Shown here piece by piece: positions 8,637 through 19,018 of a stretch of DNA of 64,000 nucleotides; position 1 is the first letter of the stretch; every line of letters starts with the position of its first letter. Both the position numbers and the translations under genes were made by a program. Source of the stretch: Alistipes sp. Marseille-P5061 (GTDB taxonomy: Bacteria; Bacteroidota; Bacteroidia; Bacteroidales; Rikenellaceae). The stretch lies in NCBI RefSeq assembly GCF_900290115.1, contig NZ_LT985748.1, forward strand, positions 191,120-255,119, written 5' to 3'. Below the pieces are notes generated by a model. The model saw only the letters and a program-made list of their open reading frames with translations, was not told where the DNA came from and did not search any database.

Positions 8637-9335
8637 TCAGATATCGATTGTTTCGCAATGCATCGTCTTGAGGTCGAAGAGGAGCAGCCGTCCGTCGAGC
8701 GAGGGCTCCATGCCGGCGAGCAGCTTGAGCGCCTCCGTGGCCTCGATGGCCCCGATGACGGCCGGGACGCCGCCAAGCACCCCCAGCGTGCGGCGCGGTG
8801 CGCTGCACAGCGCCTCGCGGTCGGGATAGAGCGTTGCGTAGCGGACCCCGCGGCGGTGGTTGAAGAGGCTCACCTGCCCGTCGAAGGGGCCAATCGAGCC
8901 GTAGACCCACGGCCGCCCCGCGGCGGCGCAGGCGTCGTCGATGAGGTAGCGCGTCGCGAAGTTGTCGCAGCAGTCGACCACCAGGTCGTAGGAGGCCACG
9001 AGCCGCTCGGCGTTTTCGGGCGTGAGCCCCTCGGCGATGCAGTCGAAGCGCGTCGCCGACGAGAGGGCCGCAAGCCGGCGGCGGGCCATCTCGCACTTGG
9101 GACGGCCCACCTCCTCCTCGGTATAGAGCGTCTGCCGCGGCAGGTTGCTCCACGAGACCACGTCGGGGTCGCAGAGGCCGAGGCGCCCCACGCCGGCCCC
9201 CGCAAGCGAGGGGGCCACCGTCGAGCCCAGACCGCCCAGACCCACGAGCAGCACCGACGCCGAGGCCAGCCGCCGCTGCCCCTCCTCGCCGATTTCGGGC
9301 AGCATGACCTGCCGCGCGTAGCGTTCGTCGAACAT
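8637..9335 (-). CDS. thiF: ThiF-type sulfur-carrier adenylyltransferase
   Basis: 232 residues from ATG at 9333-9335 (MFDERYARQVMLPEIG). E1-like fold with the ATP-binding VLLVGLGGLGSTVAPSL, the SNLPRQTLY segment and the DLVVDCCDNFATRYLID region. It adenylates the C-terminal Gly of ThiS. The usual zinc-binding CxxC pairs of MoeB/ThiF proteins are absent: the region reads RYATLYPDREALCSAPRRTLG, with a single Cys. The end (GVPAVIGAIEATEALKLL) is normal. It follows thiH by 2 bases. It could be a zinc-less variant within the family. Confidence 0.9.
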   Translation of the reverse strand: MFDERYARQVMLPEIGEEGQRRLASASVLLVGLGGLGSTVAPSLAGAGVGRLGLCDPDVVSWSNLPRQTLYTEEEVGRPKCEMARRRLAALSSATRFDCIAEGLTPENAERLVASYDLVVDCCDNFATRYLIDDACAAAGRPWVYGSIGPFDGQVSLFNHRRGVRYATLYPDREALCSAPRRTLGVLGGVPAVIGAIEATEALKLLAGMEPSLDGRLLLFDLKTMHCETIDI

Positions 9336-9337
9336 CG

Positions 9338-10447
9338 TCAGTCGAAGATTTTGTCCCAGTCCTTCCAGACCACTTCGTACCCTTCGCGACGGATGTCGGC
9401 CTCGACCTGCGCCGGCGTGCGCTCGTCGCTCACGACGAACTGCTCGAGCGACGTGGGGTAGACGCGGTAGCCTCCCGGGTCGGTCTTCGAGCCGGCGCTC
9501 ATCGAGGTGGCGCCCAGCGTGGCGATGTGGTTGCGGAACTCGGCCCGCTCGCGCGTCGAGAAGGAGATGTCGACGTCGTGGTCGAAGATGCGGAAAGCGA
9601 AGGTCAGCTGCGCCAGCTCGCGGTCGCTCATCACCACGTTGGGCTGGAAGTGACCCTCCGACGGGCGCATGCGGGGGAAGTTGACGCTGTAGCGCGTCTT
9701 CCAGTAGTGCTTGCGCAGGTACTGCAGGTGGAGCGCCATCATCGTCACGTCGGTGCGCCACTCCTCAAGGCCGATGAGCACGCCCATGCCGATTTTGTGG
9801 ACGCCGGCCTGTCCCATGCGGTCGAAGCCGTTGACGCGCCACTCGAACTTCGACTTCATGCCGGCCGGGTGGTAGATGTTGTAGTTGGCGCGGTTGTAGG
9901 TCTCCTGGAAGCAGACCACGCCGTTGAGCCCCGAGTGGGTCAGCCGCTCGTACTCCTCGGCCGCCAGCGGCATCACCTCGATGGTGAGGTTGTTGAAGTA
10001 GGGGCGGCAGATGTGGAGCGCCTGCTCGATGTAGTCGACACCCGCCGCACGGGGATTCTCGCCCGTGACCAGCAGCAGGTTCTCGAAGGGACCGAGCTCG
10101 CGGATGGCGCGGCACTCCTCCTCAATCTGCTCGGGGGTGAGAATCACGCGCGGAATGGCGTTGTGGCGGTTGAAGCCGCAGTAGATGCACGAATTGGTGC
10201 ACGAGTTGGTGATGTACATCGGGATGTACATCGAGATGGTCTTGCCGAAACGCTCCTGCGTGTAGCGGCGGCTCAGACGGGCCATGGGCTCGAGGTAGGC
10301 GGCCGCAGCCGGCGAGATGAGCGCCATGAAGTCGTCGAGCGTGAGGTGCTCGCGTCCGAGGGCCGCTTCGACGTCGGCCGGACGTTTCGACTGGATGCGA
10401 CGGGTGGTCTCCTCCCAGTCGTATTTGGCTAATTCTTCGGAAAACAT
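9338..10447 (-). CDS. thiH: 2-iminoacetate synthase (tyrosine lyase)
   Basis: 369 residues, normal length for ThiH. Radical SAM enzyme with CTNSCIYC as the CX3CX2C cluster at about residues 83-90, preceded by MYIPMYITNS. It cleaves tyrosine to dehydroglycine (2-iminoacetate), the glycine-imine donor for the thiazole in anaerobes. It is encoded between thiC and thiF, as in many Bacteroidetes; no thiO-type oxidase gene is present, fitting an anaerobe. Confidence 0.95.
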   Translation of the reverse strand: MFSEELAKYDWEETTRRIQSKRPADVEAALGREHLTLDDFMALISPAAAAYLEPMARLSRRYTQERFGKTISMYIPMYITNSCTNSCIYCGFNRHNAIPRVILTPEQIEEECRAIRELGPFENLLLVTGENPRAAGVDYIEQALHICRPYFNNLTIEVMPLAAEEYERLTHSGLNGVVCFQETYNRANYNIYHPAGMKSKFEWRVNGFDRMGQAGVHKIGMGVLIGLEEWRTDVTMMALHLQYLRKHYWKTRYSVNFPRMRPSEGHFQPNVVMSDRELAQLTFAFRIFDHDVDISFSTRERAEFRNHIATLGATSMSAGSKTDPGGYRVYPTSLEQFVVSDERTPAQVEADIRREGYEVVWKDWDKIFD

Positions 10448-10482
10448 GTATTCTTGATACTCTTTTTACGTACGTATACGGT

Positions 10483-13621
<3,139 letters not shown>

Positions 13622-13631
13622 ATCGTTCTGT

Positions 13632-14225
13632 CTATGGCCTGTTGTATTGTTGAATCCGTTGCAGCGTCTCGCGCAGCCCCGCTGAGGAGACGTCGCGCCA
13701 GATGCACCCCAGCAGGGCAGCTCCGCCGAAGCCCAGGTCGCGCAGCGTCGGAAGCAGCTCGGGCCGGACGCCTCCCAGCGCCGCGACCCGCTCGCCGAGC
13801 AGACCGCGTGCGGCCGCCTCACGCAGCGTGGCGGGGGTGAAGGCCGAGCGGTAGCCCTCCTTCGAGATGCTGTCGAATATGGGGCTCAGGAAGAGGTAGT
13901 CGCTCGTGCGGTCGGCCGCCACCTCGTCGAGCGTGTGGCACGAGCGGCTGACCAGCCCGTCGAAGCCGGCGGGCGGCTGCGGGTTGCGGCTGTTCAGGTG
14001 GACGCCCCCGACGCCGTACTCCGACGCCAGGTGGAGGTGGTCCTGCAGCGTGAGGCGTCGGTGCAGGTTGGCCGGAATGGCCTCAAGCAGCCGGCGCATC
14101 TCCTCCTCGCGCGAATGGGGCTTGCGCAGGTGGACGCGGTCGATGCCTCCGCGCAGCAGCGCGGCGATGACATCGGCCTCCCCTTCGGGAAAGGTCTCGG
14201 GCGTGATGACGTACAGATGCATCAT
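13632..14225 (-). CDS. tenI: ThiE-like / TenI-type protein
   Basis: 197 residues, TIM-barrel of the ThiE/TenI family: MMHLYVITPETFPEGEAD, VHLRKPHSREEEMRRLL, LTLQDHLHLASEYGVGGVHL and YLFLSPIFDSISKEGY. The loop that in ThiE reads NDR/DDR is LQDHLHLA here, and the LGxxD segment is HLNSRNPQ, so it probably lacks synthase activity. TenI proteins aromatise the thiazole product of ThiG. It overlaps the thiS stop by 4 bases. Confidence 0.85.
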   Translation of the reverse strand: MMHLYVITPETFPEGEADVIAALLRGGIDRVHLRKPHSREEEMRRLLEAIPANLHRRLTLQDHLHLASEYGVGGVHLNSRNPQPPAGFDGLVSRSCHTLDEVAADRTSDYLFLSPIFDSISKEGYRSAFTPATLREAAARGLLGERVAALGGVRPELLPTLRDLGFGGAALLGCIWRDVSSAGLRETLQRIQQYNRP

Positions 14226-14422
14226 CCTCCGCAGACGGCCCGGATGACCGTGACTTTGGCCCCCTCCTCGAGCTGCGTCGAGGCCCAGTCGCGACGCGCC
14301 ACCACGCGGTTGTTCACCGCGACGGCGACCCCTTCGGCGGGAACCCCGGCCTTGGCGAGCGCCTCTTCGAGCGACGCACCGGCGCCCACCTCGAAGGGCT
14401 TGTGGTTGATTTGAATCTCCAT
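14222..14422 (-). CDS. thiS: Sulfur-carrier protein ThiS
   Basis: 66 residues, ubiquitin-like beta-grasp protein ending in AVCGG; the C-terminal Gly-Gly is adenylated by ThiF and converted to a thiocarboxylate. AVAVNNRVVARRDW is a typical ThiS segment. First gene after the riboswitch. Confidence 0.95.
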   Translation of the reverse strand: MEIQINHKPFEVGAGASLEEALAKAGVPAEGVAVAVNNRVVARRDWASTQLEEGAKVTVIRAVCGG

Positions 14423-14440
14423 GTGAATTCCGTTTTACGC

Positions 14441-14560
14441 CAGAGGTGTGCCCGAGCGGACGGCGTTACGGTCTATGAACAAGTCCTTTCGGCGGTATTG
14501 CCCGCATCAAGTTCATAGGGTATAATCTCAGCCTCTCTGCGCCAGCAGCGGGGCACCCCT
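14441..14560 (-). promoter_or_regulatory. TPP riboswitch (THI element)
   Basis: Read on the minus strand: GGGGTGCCCC starts P1, followed by GGCTGAGATTATACCC (the pyrimidine-sensing CUGAGA core), GAACTTGATGCGGGCAATACC (the P4/P5 core close to the consensus ACCUGAUCUGGAUAAUGCC) and a closing GGGCACACCTC. It lies between the predicted promoter and thiS and so controls the whole operon by thiamine pyrophosphate. Confidence 0.93.
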
Positions 14561-14575
14561 CTTGTGTTGTGCAGA

Positions 14576-14583
14576 CAAAGATA
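14576..14583 (-). promoter_or_regulatory. Predicted -7 element of the thiamine operon
   Basis: TATCTTTG on the minus strand, placing the transcript start about 10 bases before the riboswitch. No good -33 element was found at the standard spacing. Confidence 0.55.
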
Positions 14584-14923
14584 CGAAAATTTCCGAACGG
14601 TGTACCTCCCGGCCCGAAAAATCTTTGCGGCGTGCCTTTCCCCTGCCTCCGCGAAGGGTGGTCCCGTCCGCTGTGCGGCTGCGCCGTGGCTGCAACATTG
14701 CTCCCGTACTGACGACCGTCCGTTCTCCGTGCGTCCCTCCGTTCAGCGCGAGCCCCCTCCCCGCCGTGCGGCGCGGCTCCCTGCCCAATGCCGCCCGACC
14801 TCCTGCCGGCGCCTGCCCCGGGCCGGCTCCGGCTCTCTTCTTCAACAAGGCTTCGGGCGCGGAAACCGGGAAAATGGTAACTCCAACCGTAATTCGGCTA
14901 TCTCCATTTCGCGGCAAAACGGT

Positions 14924-14931
14924 TACCTTTG
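14924..14931 (+). promoter_or_regulatory. Predicted -7 element of the alpha/beta hydrolase gene
   Basis: TACCTTTG fits TAnnTTTG and lies 60 bases before the ATG at 14991. This argues against the longer open frame that begins at 14562. Confidence 0.45.
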
Positions 14932-14990
14932 TATCGGAAAAAGGGGCGGTGCCGCCGCCCCATGTTGAACCCCGCAAAACGGACCACCCA

Positions 14991-16094
14991 ATGAAGAAGA
15001 TGAGTCTGCACGCCTGGCTGCTGCTCTCCGCCGTGAGCCTCACGCCGGCTGCGGCCCGCACCGCCTGTGAGGCGGATATACCCGAACCTGTAAAAACATA
15101 CGATATGGAGACGTTGGAACTGACCCGTGAATGGGACAAGACCTTCCCGCAGAGCGACAAGGTCGAACACTCGAAAATTACCTTTCACAACCGCTACGGC
15201 ATCACCCTTGCGGCCGACCTCTACAAGCCCCGCGGGGCCGAAGGCCGTCTGGCGGCCATCGCCGTCTGCGGCCCCTACGGCGCCGTCAAGGAGCAGGTCT
15301 CGGGCCTCTACGCCCAGTCGCTGGCCGAGCGCGGCTTCCTCGCCATCGCCTTCGACCCCTCCTTCTGCGGCGAGAGCGGCGGCACGCCCCGCAACCTCAC
15401 CTCGCCCGAAATCAGCACCGATGACTTCAGCGCCGCCGTCGACTGCCTGCTCACGCGCGACGACGTTGACTCGCTGCGTGTCGGCATCTGCGGCATCTGC
15501 GGCTGGGGCGGCTTTGCGCTCAACGCCGCGGCCATCGACCCGCGCATCCGCGCCACGGTCACCTCGACGATGTACGACATGAGCCGCGTAAGCGCCAACG
15601 GCTACTTCGACGCGATGACCCCGGACGACCGCCAGGCGCTGCGCGTGCGGCTCAACGAGCAGCGGCTGAAGGATTACCGCTCGGGCGTGGGCGAGCGCGA
15701 CGGCGGGGTAGTCGACCCCGTGCCGGAGGATGCGCCGCTCTTCGTGCGTCAGTACCACGATTACTACAAGACTTCGCGCGGCTACCACCACCGCTCGCCC
15801 AACTCCAACGACGGACTGCTGCGCACCAATGCGCTCGCCTTCGTCAACATGCCGCTGCTCACCTACATCGGCGAAATCCGCAGCGCCGTGCTGATGCTCC
15901 ACGGCTCGGAGGCTCACTCGCGCTACTTCAGCGAGGATGCCTTCAAGCGGCTCAAGGGCGACAACAAGCATCTGGTGATTATCCCCGGGGCCTGCCACGT
16001 CGACCTCTACGACAATCTGAAGGTGATTCCCTTCGACCGCATCGCCTCCTTCTACCGCGAGGCGTTCGACCAGCCGGCCGTGCAGGAGCAATAG
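14991..16094 (+). CDS. Secreted alpha/beta hydrolase (DLH/YcjY-like)
   Basis: 367 residues with a signal peptide (SLHAWLLLSAVSLTPAAA). The core shows ADLYKPRGAEG, AVCGPYGAVKEQ (oxyanion region), AIAFDPSFCGESGG and the nucleophile elbow GICGICGWGGFAL at about residues 164-176; the elbow appears to carry Cys (GICGWGG), as in dienelactone-hydrolase-type members. The late His is in IIPGACHVDLYD. Substrate unknown. The frame is open up to 14562, but the signal peptide and promoter element support 14991. Monocistronic, followed by a strong terminator. Confidence 0.8.
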   Translation: MKKMSLHAWLLLSAVSLTPAAARTACEADIPEPVKTYDMETLELTREWDKTFPQSDKVEHSKITFHNRYGITLAADLYKPRGAEGRLAAIAVCGPYGAVKEQVSGLYAQSLAERGFLAIAFDPSFCGESGGTPRNLTSPEISTDDFSAAVDCLLTRDDVDSLRVGICGICGWGGFALNAAAIDPRIRATVTSTMYDMSRVSANGYFDAMTPDDRQALRVRLNEQRLKDYRSGVGERDGGVVDPVPEDAPLFVRQYHDYYKTSRGYHHRSPNSNDGLLRTNALAFVNMPLLTYIGEIRSAVLMLHGSEAHSRYFSEDAFKRLKGDNKHLVIIPGACHVDLYDNLKVIPFDRIASFYREAFDQPAVQEQ

Positions 16095-16114
16095 TTAGCT
16101 GCAGCTGAAATCGA

Positions 16115-16150
16115 AGCGGGGCATCCATCATCGGTGGATGCCCCGCTTTT
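16115..16150 (+). terminator. Rho-independent terminator of the hydrolase gene
   Basis: AGCGGGGCATCCA and TGGATGCCCCGCT form a perfect 13-bp stem with a 7-base loop, followed by TTTG. Confidence 0.85.
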
Positions 16151-16336
16151 GTTCCGTCCCGCTTTGCCGCGGGCTGCCTTGTTGTTTATCGGTTATGCCT
16201 GTCGTCTCTGCGCCCCTTCCCTCCGTTTGCTTCATGCCGAAGGGTCACTCCCGAACTGTGTTCCCACAACCGTTCCGGACCTCGTTCAGGAGCCATTTTC
16301 GTGCCGCACTGCCGCCGCCGTTCCCGGGACGCGCAT

Positions 16337-16732
16337 TTACAGCCGCTCCAGCACCGCCCAGAAGCGGGCGGGGAGGCAGATGTTCTCCACCTCGCGGGCC
16401 CGGGCGAAGAGCGGCGCCATCTGTGCGGGGGTGAAGCCGGCGATGCCGCATCCGATTTCCGTCACGAGGAACCTCAGCTGCGGATTGCGCCGTGCGAAGT
16501 CGATGAAGGCGTCTACGTAGGGGGCGATGCGCTCCGTGCCTCCATGCATCGTGGGGATGGCGTAGCTTCGCCCCTGCAGCCCGACCCCCTGTCCCCAGCG
16601 GGCGCCGAACCGGCTGCAGGCGAGCCGTGCGGCACCGCCGCCGTGCATGCCCTCCAGGTTGCTTCCGAAGACGAAGATTTCACCGGGACGGAGCTCCTCA
16701 ATCCAGTCGGGTGTCGTGCGCTTGTCGTGCAT
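16337..16732 (-). CDS. Small macro-domain-like protein (A1S_2505-type)
   Basis: 131 residues. The signature EIFVFGSNLEGMHGGGAARL near the N-terminus, GVGLQGRSYAIPTM, and FLVTEIGCGIAGFTPAQMAP resemble short bacterial and phage proteins related to macro domains, some of which bind ADP-ribose-like ligands. The ligand here is not known. It lies between a hydrolase and the LacI regulator of the ADP-ribosylglycohydrolase locus, on the minus strand like lacI and about 145 bases downstream of it. Whether it is functionally tied to that locus is an open, testable idea. Confidence 0.65.
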   Translation of the reverse strand: MHDKRTTPDWIEELRPGEIFVFGSNLEGMHGGGAARLACSRFGARWGQGVGLQGRSYAIPTMHGGTERIAPYVDAFIDFARRNPQLRFLVTEIGCGIAGFTPAQMAPLFARAREVENICLPARFWAVLERL

Positions 16733-16876
16733 GTTGTTTGCGTTTTTTTGCCTGTGCGTATGATTGTGTTGTCGCGTTGCCTCATTATCGTGCTGCCGGC
16801 GTTCTGTCGTGCGCCCTGTTGTGGCTGCCTGACTCTCTGCTCAATCGGTTGCGCCCGCAAACGGCAGCGGCGGCCG

Positions 16877-17914
16877 CTATGCAGTCTGTTCGGCCTTCAG
16901 AAGGATGTTGGCAACCGAATCGCAGACAATCAGTTGCGGCTGAAGCTGCATGTGGGTCCCCATGGGCTGCTTTTCGTTGATGCTCTGCAGGAGCAGCTTG
17001 ACGGCCAGCGTACCGATTTCATTCACCGGCTGACTCATGCGCGTGATGGGCGGGTCGATGAAGTCGAGGAAGGTGTTGTTGTCGAACGTGACGGCCGAGA
17101 TGTCGTCGGGCATCACAAGCTCCGACTCCTTGATGGCCTTGATGGCCCCGAGCAGAATCGTGTTGCTCAGGGCGAAGATGGCCGTGGGGCGTGACGGCGA
17201 GTTGAGCGCCAGCTTCGTCTCGAGGTAGCCGTTCTGTATCGAGAAGCTGTCGCCGACAATCCTCGCCCGGGCGTCGAGCCCCTTGTCGCGCAGTGCGTCG
17301 ATATAGCCCCGTACGCGCTCGCGCACCGGCATCGAGTAGGGGGTGCCCTGTATGCAGAGGATGTTCTCGTGGCCGTTGTTGAGCAGGTAGCGCGTCGCTT
17401 CGTAGCCACCCTGGTAGTTGTCCGTGCAGACGTAGGAGAGCTCCGTCGCGTTGAAGTAGCGGTCGATGAGCACCACGGGGGCGATGTTGCGGTTGATGTT
17501 TTCGAGCCATTCGGGGTCCTGGCCGCAGGGGGTGACGATGATGCCGTCGACGTTGCGCGCCAGCAGCGATTCGATGCCGTTGCGCTCGTTGTGCTCGTCC
17601 TCCATCGTGTCGACCGTCACGGTTGTATATCCGTACGCGCGCGCGTCCCGTATGATGGTGCTCGCCAGATTGGCGAAGTAGAGGTTCTCCATGCTCGGAA
17701 TGACGAGCCCTATCGTGTCGGTTTTGCTCGTGCGCAAACCTTTAGCCAGCAGGCTGGGTCTGTAGTTGCACCGTTTGGCCTCTTCCTGAATCGCCTCTAC
17801 GGTCGACTTGCTGATGCGTGCAAGTTCGGCCTTTCCGTTCAATACGCGCGAAACCGTTGATACAGAGAATCCGGTGCGCTCCGAAATGGAGACAATCGTG
17901 CTTTTTTTCTTCAT
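16877..17914 (-). CDS. LacI-family transcriptional regulator
   Basis: 345 residues. The N-terminal helix-turn-helix SERTGFSVSTVSRVLNGK with the following hinge CNYRPSLLAKGLRTSKTDTIG is typical. The periplasmic-binding-like domain runs from about residue 65 to 335, with GIIVTPCGQDPEWL and FALSNTILLGAIKAI segments. It is divergent from ribokinase and the SusCD/ADP-ribosylglycohydrolase locus; a perfect LacI-type palindrome lies in between. It probably represses that locus until ribose or a related sugar binds. In characterised Bacteroides rus loci the regulator (RusR) is of another family, so this is a different control solution. Confidence 0.9.
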   Translation of the reverse strand: MKKKSTIVSISERTGFSVSTVSRVLNGKAELARISKSTVEAIQEEAKRCNYRPSLLAKGLRTSKTDTIGLVIPSMENLYFANLASTIIRDARAYGYTTVTVDTMEDEHNERNGIESLLARNVDGIIVTPCGQDPEWLENINRNIAPVVLIDRYFNATELSYVCTDNYQGGYEATRYLLNNGHENILCIQGTPYSMPVRERVRGYIDALRDKGLDARARIVGDSFSIQNGYLETKLALNSPSRPTAIFALSNTILLGAIKAIKESELVMPDDISAVTFDNNTFLDFIDPPITRMSQPVNEIGTLAVKLLLQSINEKQPMGTHMQLQPQLIVCDSVANILLKAEQTA

Positions 17915-17935
17915 GGAGCATTTTAATTTCTACAT

Positions 17936-17943
17936 CAAATGTA
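17936..17943 (-). promoter_or_regulatory. Predicted -7 element of lacI
   Basis: TACATTTG on the minus strand, 22 bases before the start codon. The nearest TTG is 23 bases upstream, slightly longer than usual. Confidence 0.4.
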
Positions 17944-17972
17944 CTATTTTTTTTCAAAAAAATCCACAATAA

Positions 17973-18003
17973 TTGCTAAAGTTTTGAATTTTTATTATAC
18001 TTG
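17973..18003 (+). promoter_or_regulatory. Predicted promoter of the ribokinase-SusCD locus
   Basis: TTG at 17973-17975, 20 bases, then TATACTTG at 17996-18003, one mismatch from TAnnTTTG. The LacI-type operator begins directly at its 3' edge. Confidence 0.5.
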
Positions 18004-18017
18004 CACAAACGTTTGCG
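18004..18017. promoter_or_regulatory. LacI/GalR-type operator
   Basis: The core CAAACGTTTG (18006-18015) is a perfect palindrome with a central CG, as in LacI-family operators. It touches the -7 element and covers the predicted transcription start, so binding would block the promoter. Confidence 0.7.
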
Positions 18018-18079
18018 TAAAATATGTGCCGCAAAAAGGCCCGAATGAGCTGCTGAAACAACACTAACCTATCATAAAT

Positions 18080-18982
18080 ATGAGTAAAATAATCGTAATA
18101 GGAAGTTCGAACACCGACCTTGCCATCAAGACCGATTCGATTCCCGAGCCCGGCGAGACCGTTATCGGCGGGAAATTCATGATGACGGCCGGCGGCAAGG
18201 GCGCCAACCAGGCCGTTGCGGCTGCCCGACTGGGCGGCGACGTGGCCTTCGTGACCAAGGTCGGCGACGACATGTTCGGCGACGAGTCGCGCGCCCGCTA
18301 CGTGAAGGAGGGGCTGCCCGAGAAGTTCCTGCTGGTGGAGAAGGGGACGCCCTCGGGCATGGCGCTCATCACCGTCGACGCCAAGGGCGAAAACTGCATC
18401 GTTGTGGCCCCGGGAGCCAACAACACCCTTTCGCCCGCCGACGTGGACGTCGTGCGCGGCGAGATTGAGGCGGCCGAATACCTGCTCATGCAGTTCGAGG
18501 TGCCGATGGAGACGGTCGAGCATGCCGCCGAGATTGCCGCCGCCAGCGGTACGAAGGTGATTCTCAACCCGGCGCCCGCCGCCAAACTCTCCGAAAAGCT
18601 GATTGCAAATCTCTACCTCGTGACCCCCAACCGCACCGAGTGCCAGCTGCTCTCGGGCCTTCGCATCGACAGCGATGAGGATGCCCGGCGCGCCGCAGCC
18701 CGGCTGATGGAGATGGGGGCGCGCAACGTCATCATCACGCTCGGCTCGCGCGGCTCGCTGGTCTGCACGGCCGACGGATGCACCCTCGTCGAGGCCTGCC
18801 GCGTCGAAGCGGTCGATACCACGGCCGCCGGCGACGTATTCAACGGAGCGCTCTGCGTGGCGCTCTCCGAGGGCCGCACGCTGGTCGAGGCGGCCCGCTT
18901 TGCAAGCCGCGCGTCGGCCATCTCCGTAACGCGCATGGGGGCGCAGTCGTCGATTCCCTACCGTGCGGAACTCGAACGCTAA
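18080..18982 (+). CDS. rbsK: Ribokinase
   Basis: 300 residues, PfkB fold. The N-terminal substrate signature TAGGKGANQAVAAARLG (about residues 36-52), VNPAP-like NPAPAAKLSE, the TPNRTEC segment and the C-terminal DTTAAGDVFNGAL (catalytic Asp; normally DTTGAGD) are present. It phosphorylates ribose to ribose-5-phosphate in the cytoplasm. First gene of the plus-strand locus, which implies that the sugar released by the following secreted enzymes is ribose or very similar. Confidence 0.92.
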   Translation: MSKIIVIGSSNTDLAIKTDSIPEPGETVIGGKFMMTAGGKGANQAVAAARLGGDVAFVTKVGDDMFGDESRARYVKEGLPEKFLLVEKGTPSGMALITVDAKGENCIVVAPGANNTLSPADVDVVRGEIEAAEYLLMQFEVPMETVEHAAEIAAASGTKVILNPAPAAKLSEKLIANLYLVTPNRTECQLLSGLRIDSDEDARRAAARLMEMGARNVIITLGSRGSLVCTADGCTLVEACRVEAVDTTAAGDVFNGALCVALSEGRTLVEAARFASRASAISVTRMGAQSSIPYRAELER

Positions 18983-19018
18983 CACCCCACCAACGAAGAA
19001 CCTAACAAACAAACTACT

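Noticed and set aside
14562-14990. Extended N-terminus of the alpha/beta hydrolase
   Set aside because: A -7 promoter element and a clear signal peptide place the start at 14991; the upstream residues are shadow-like.
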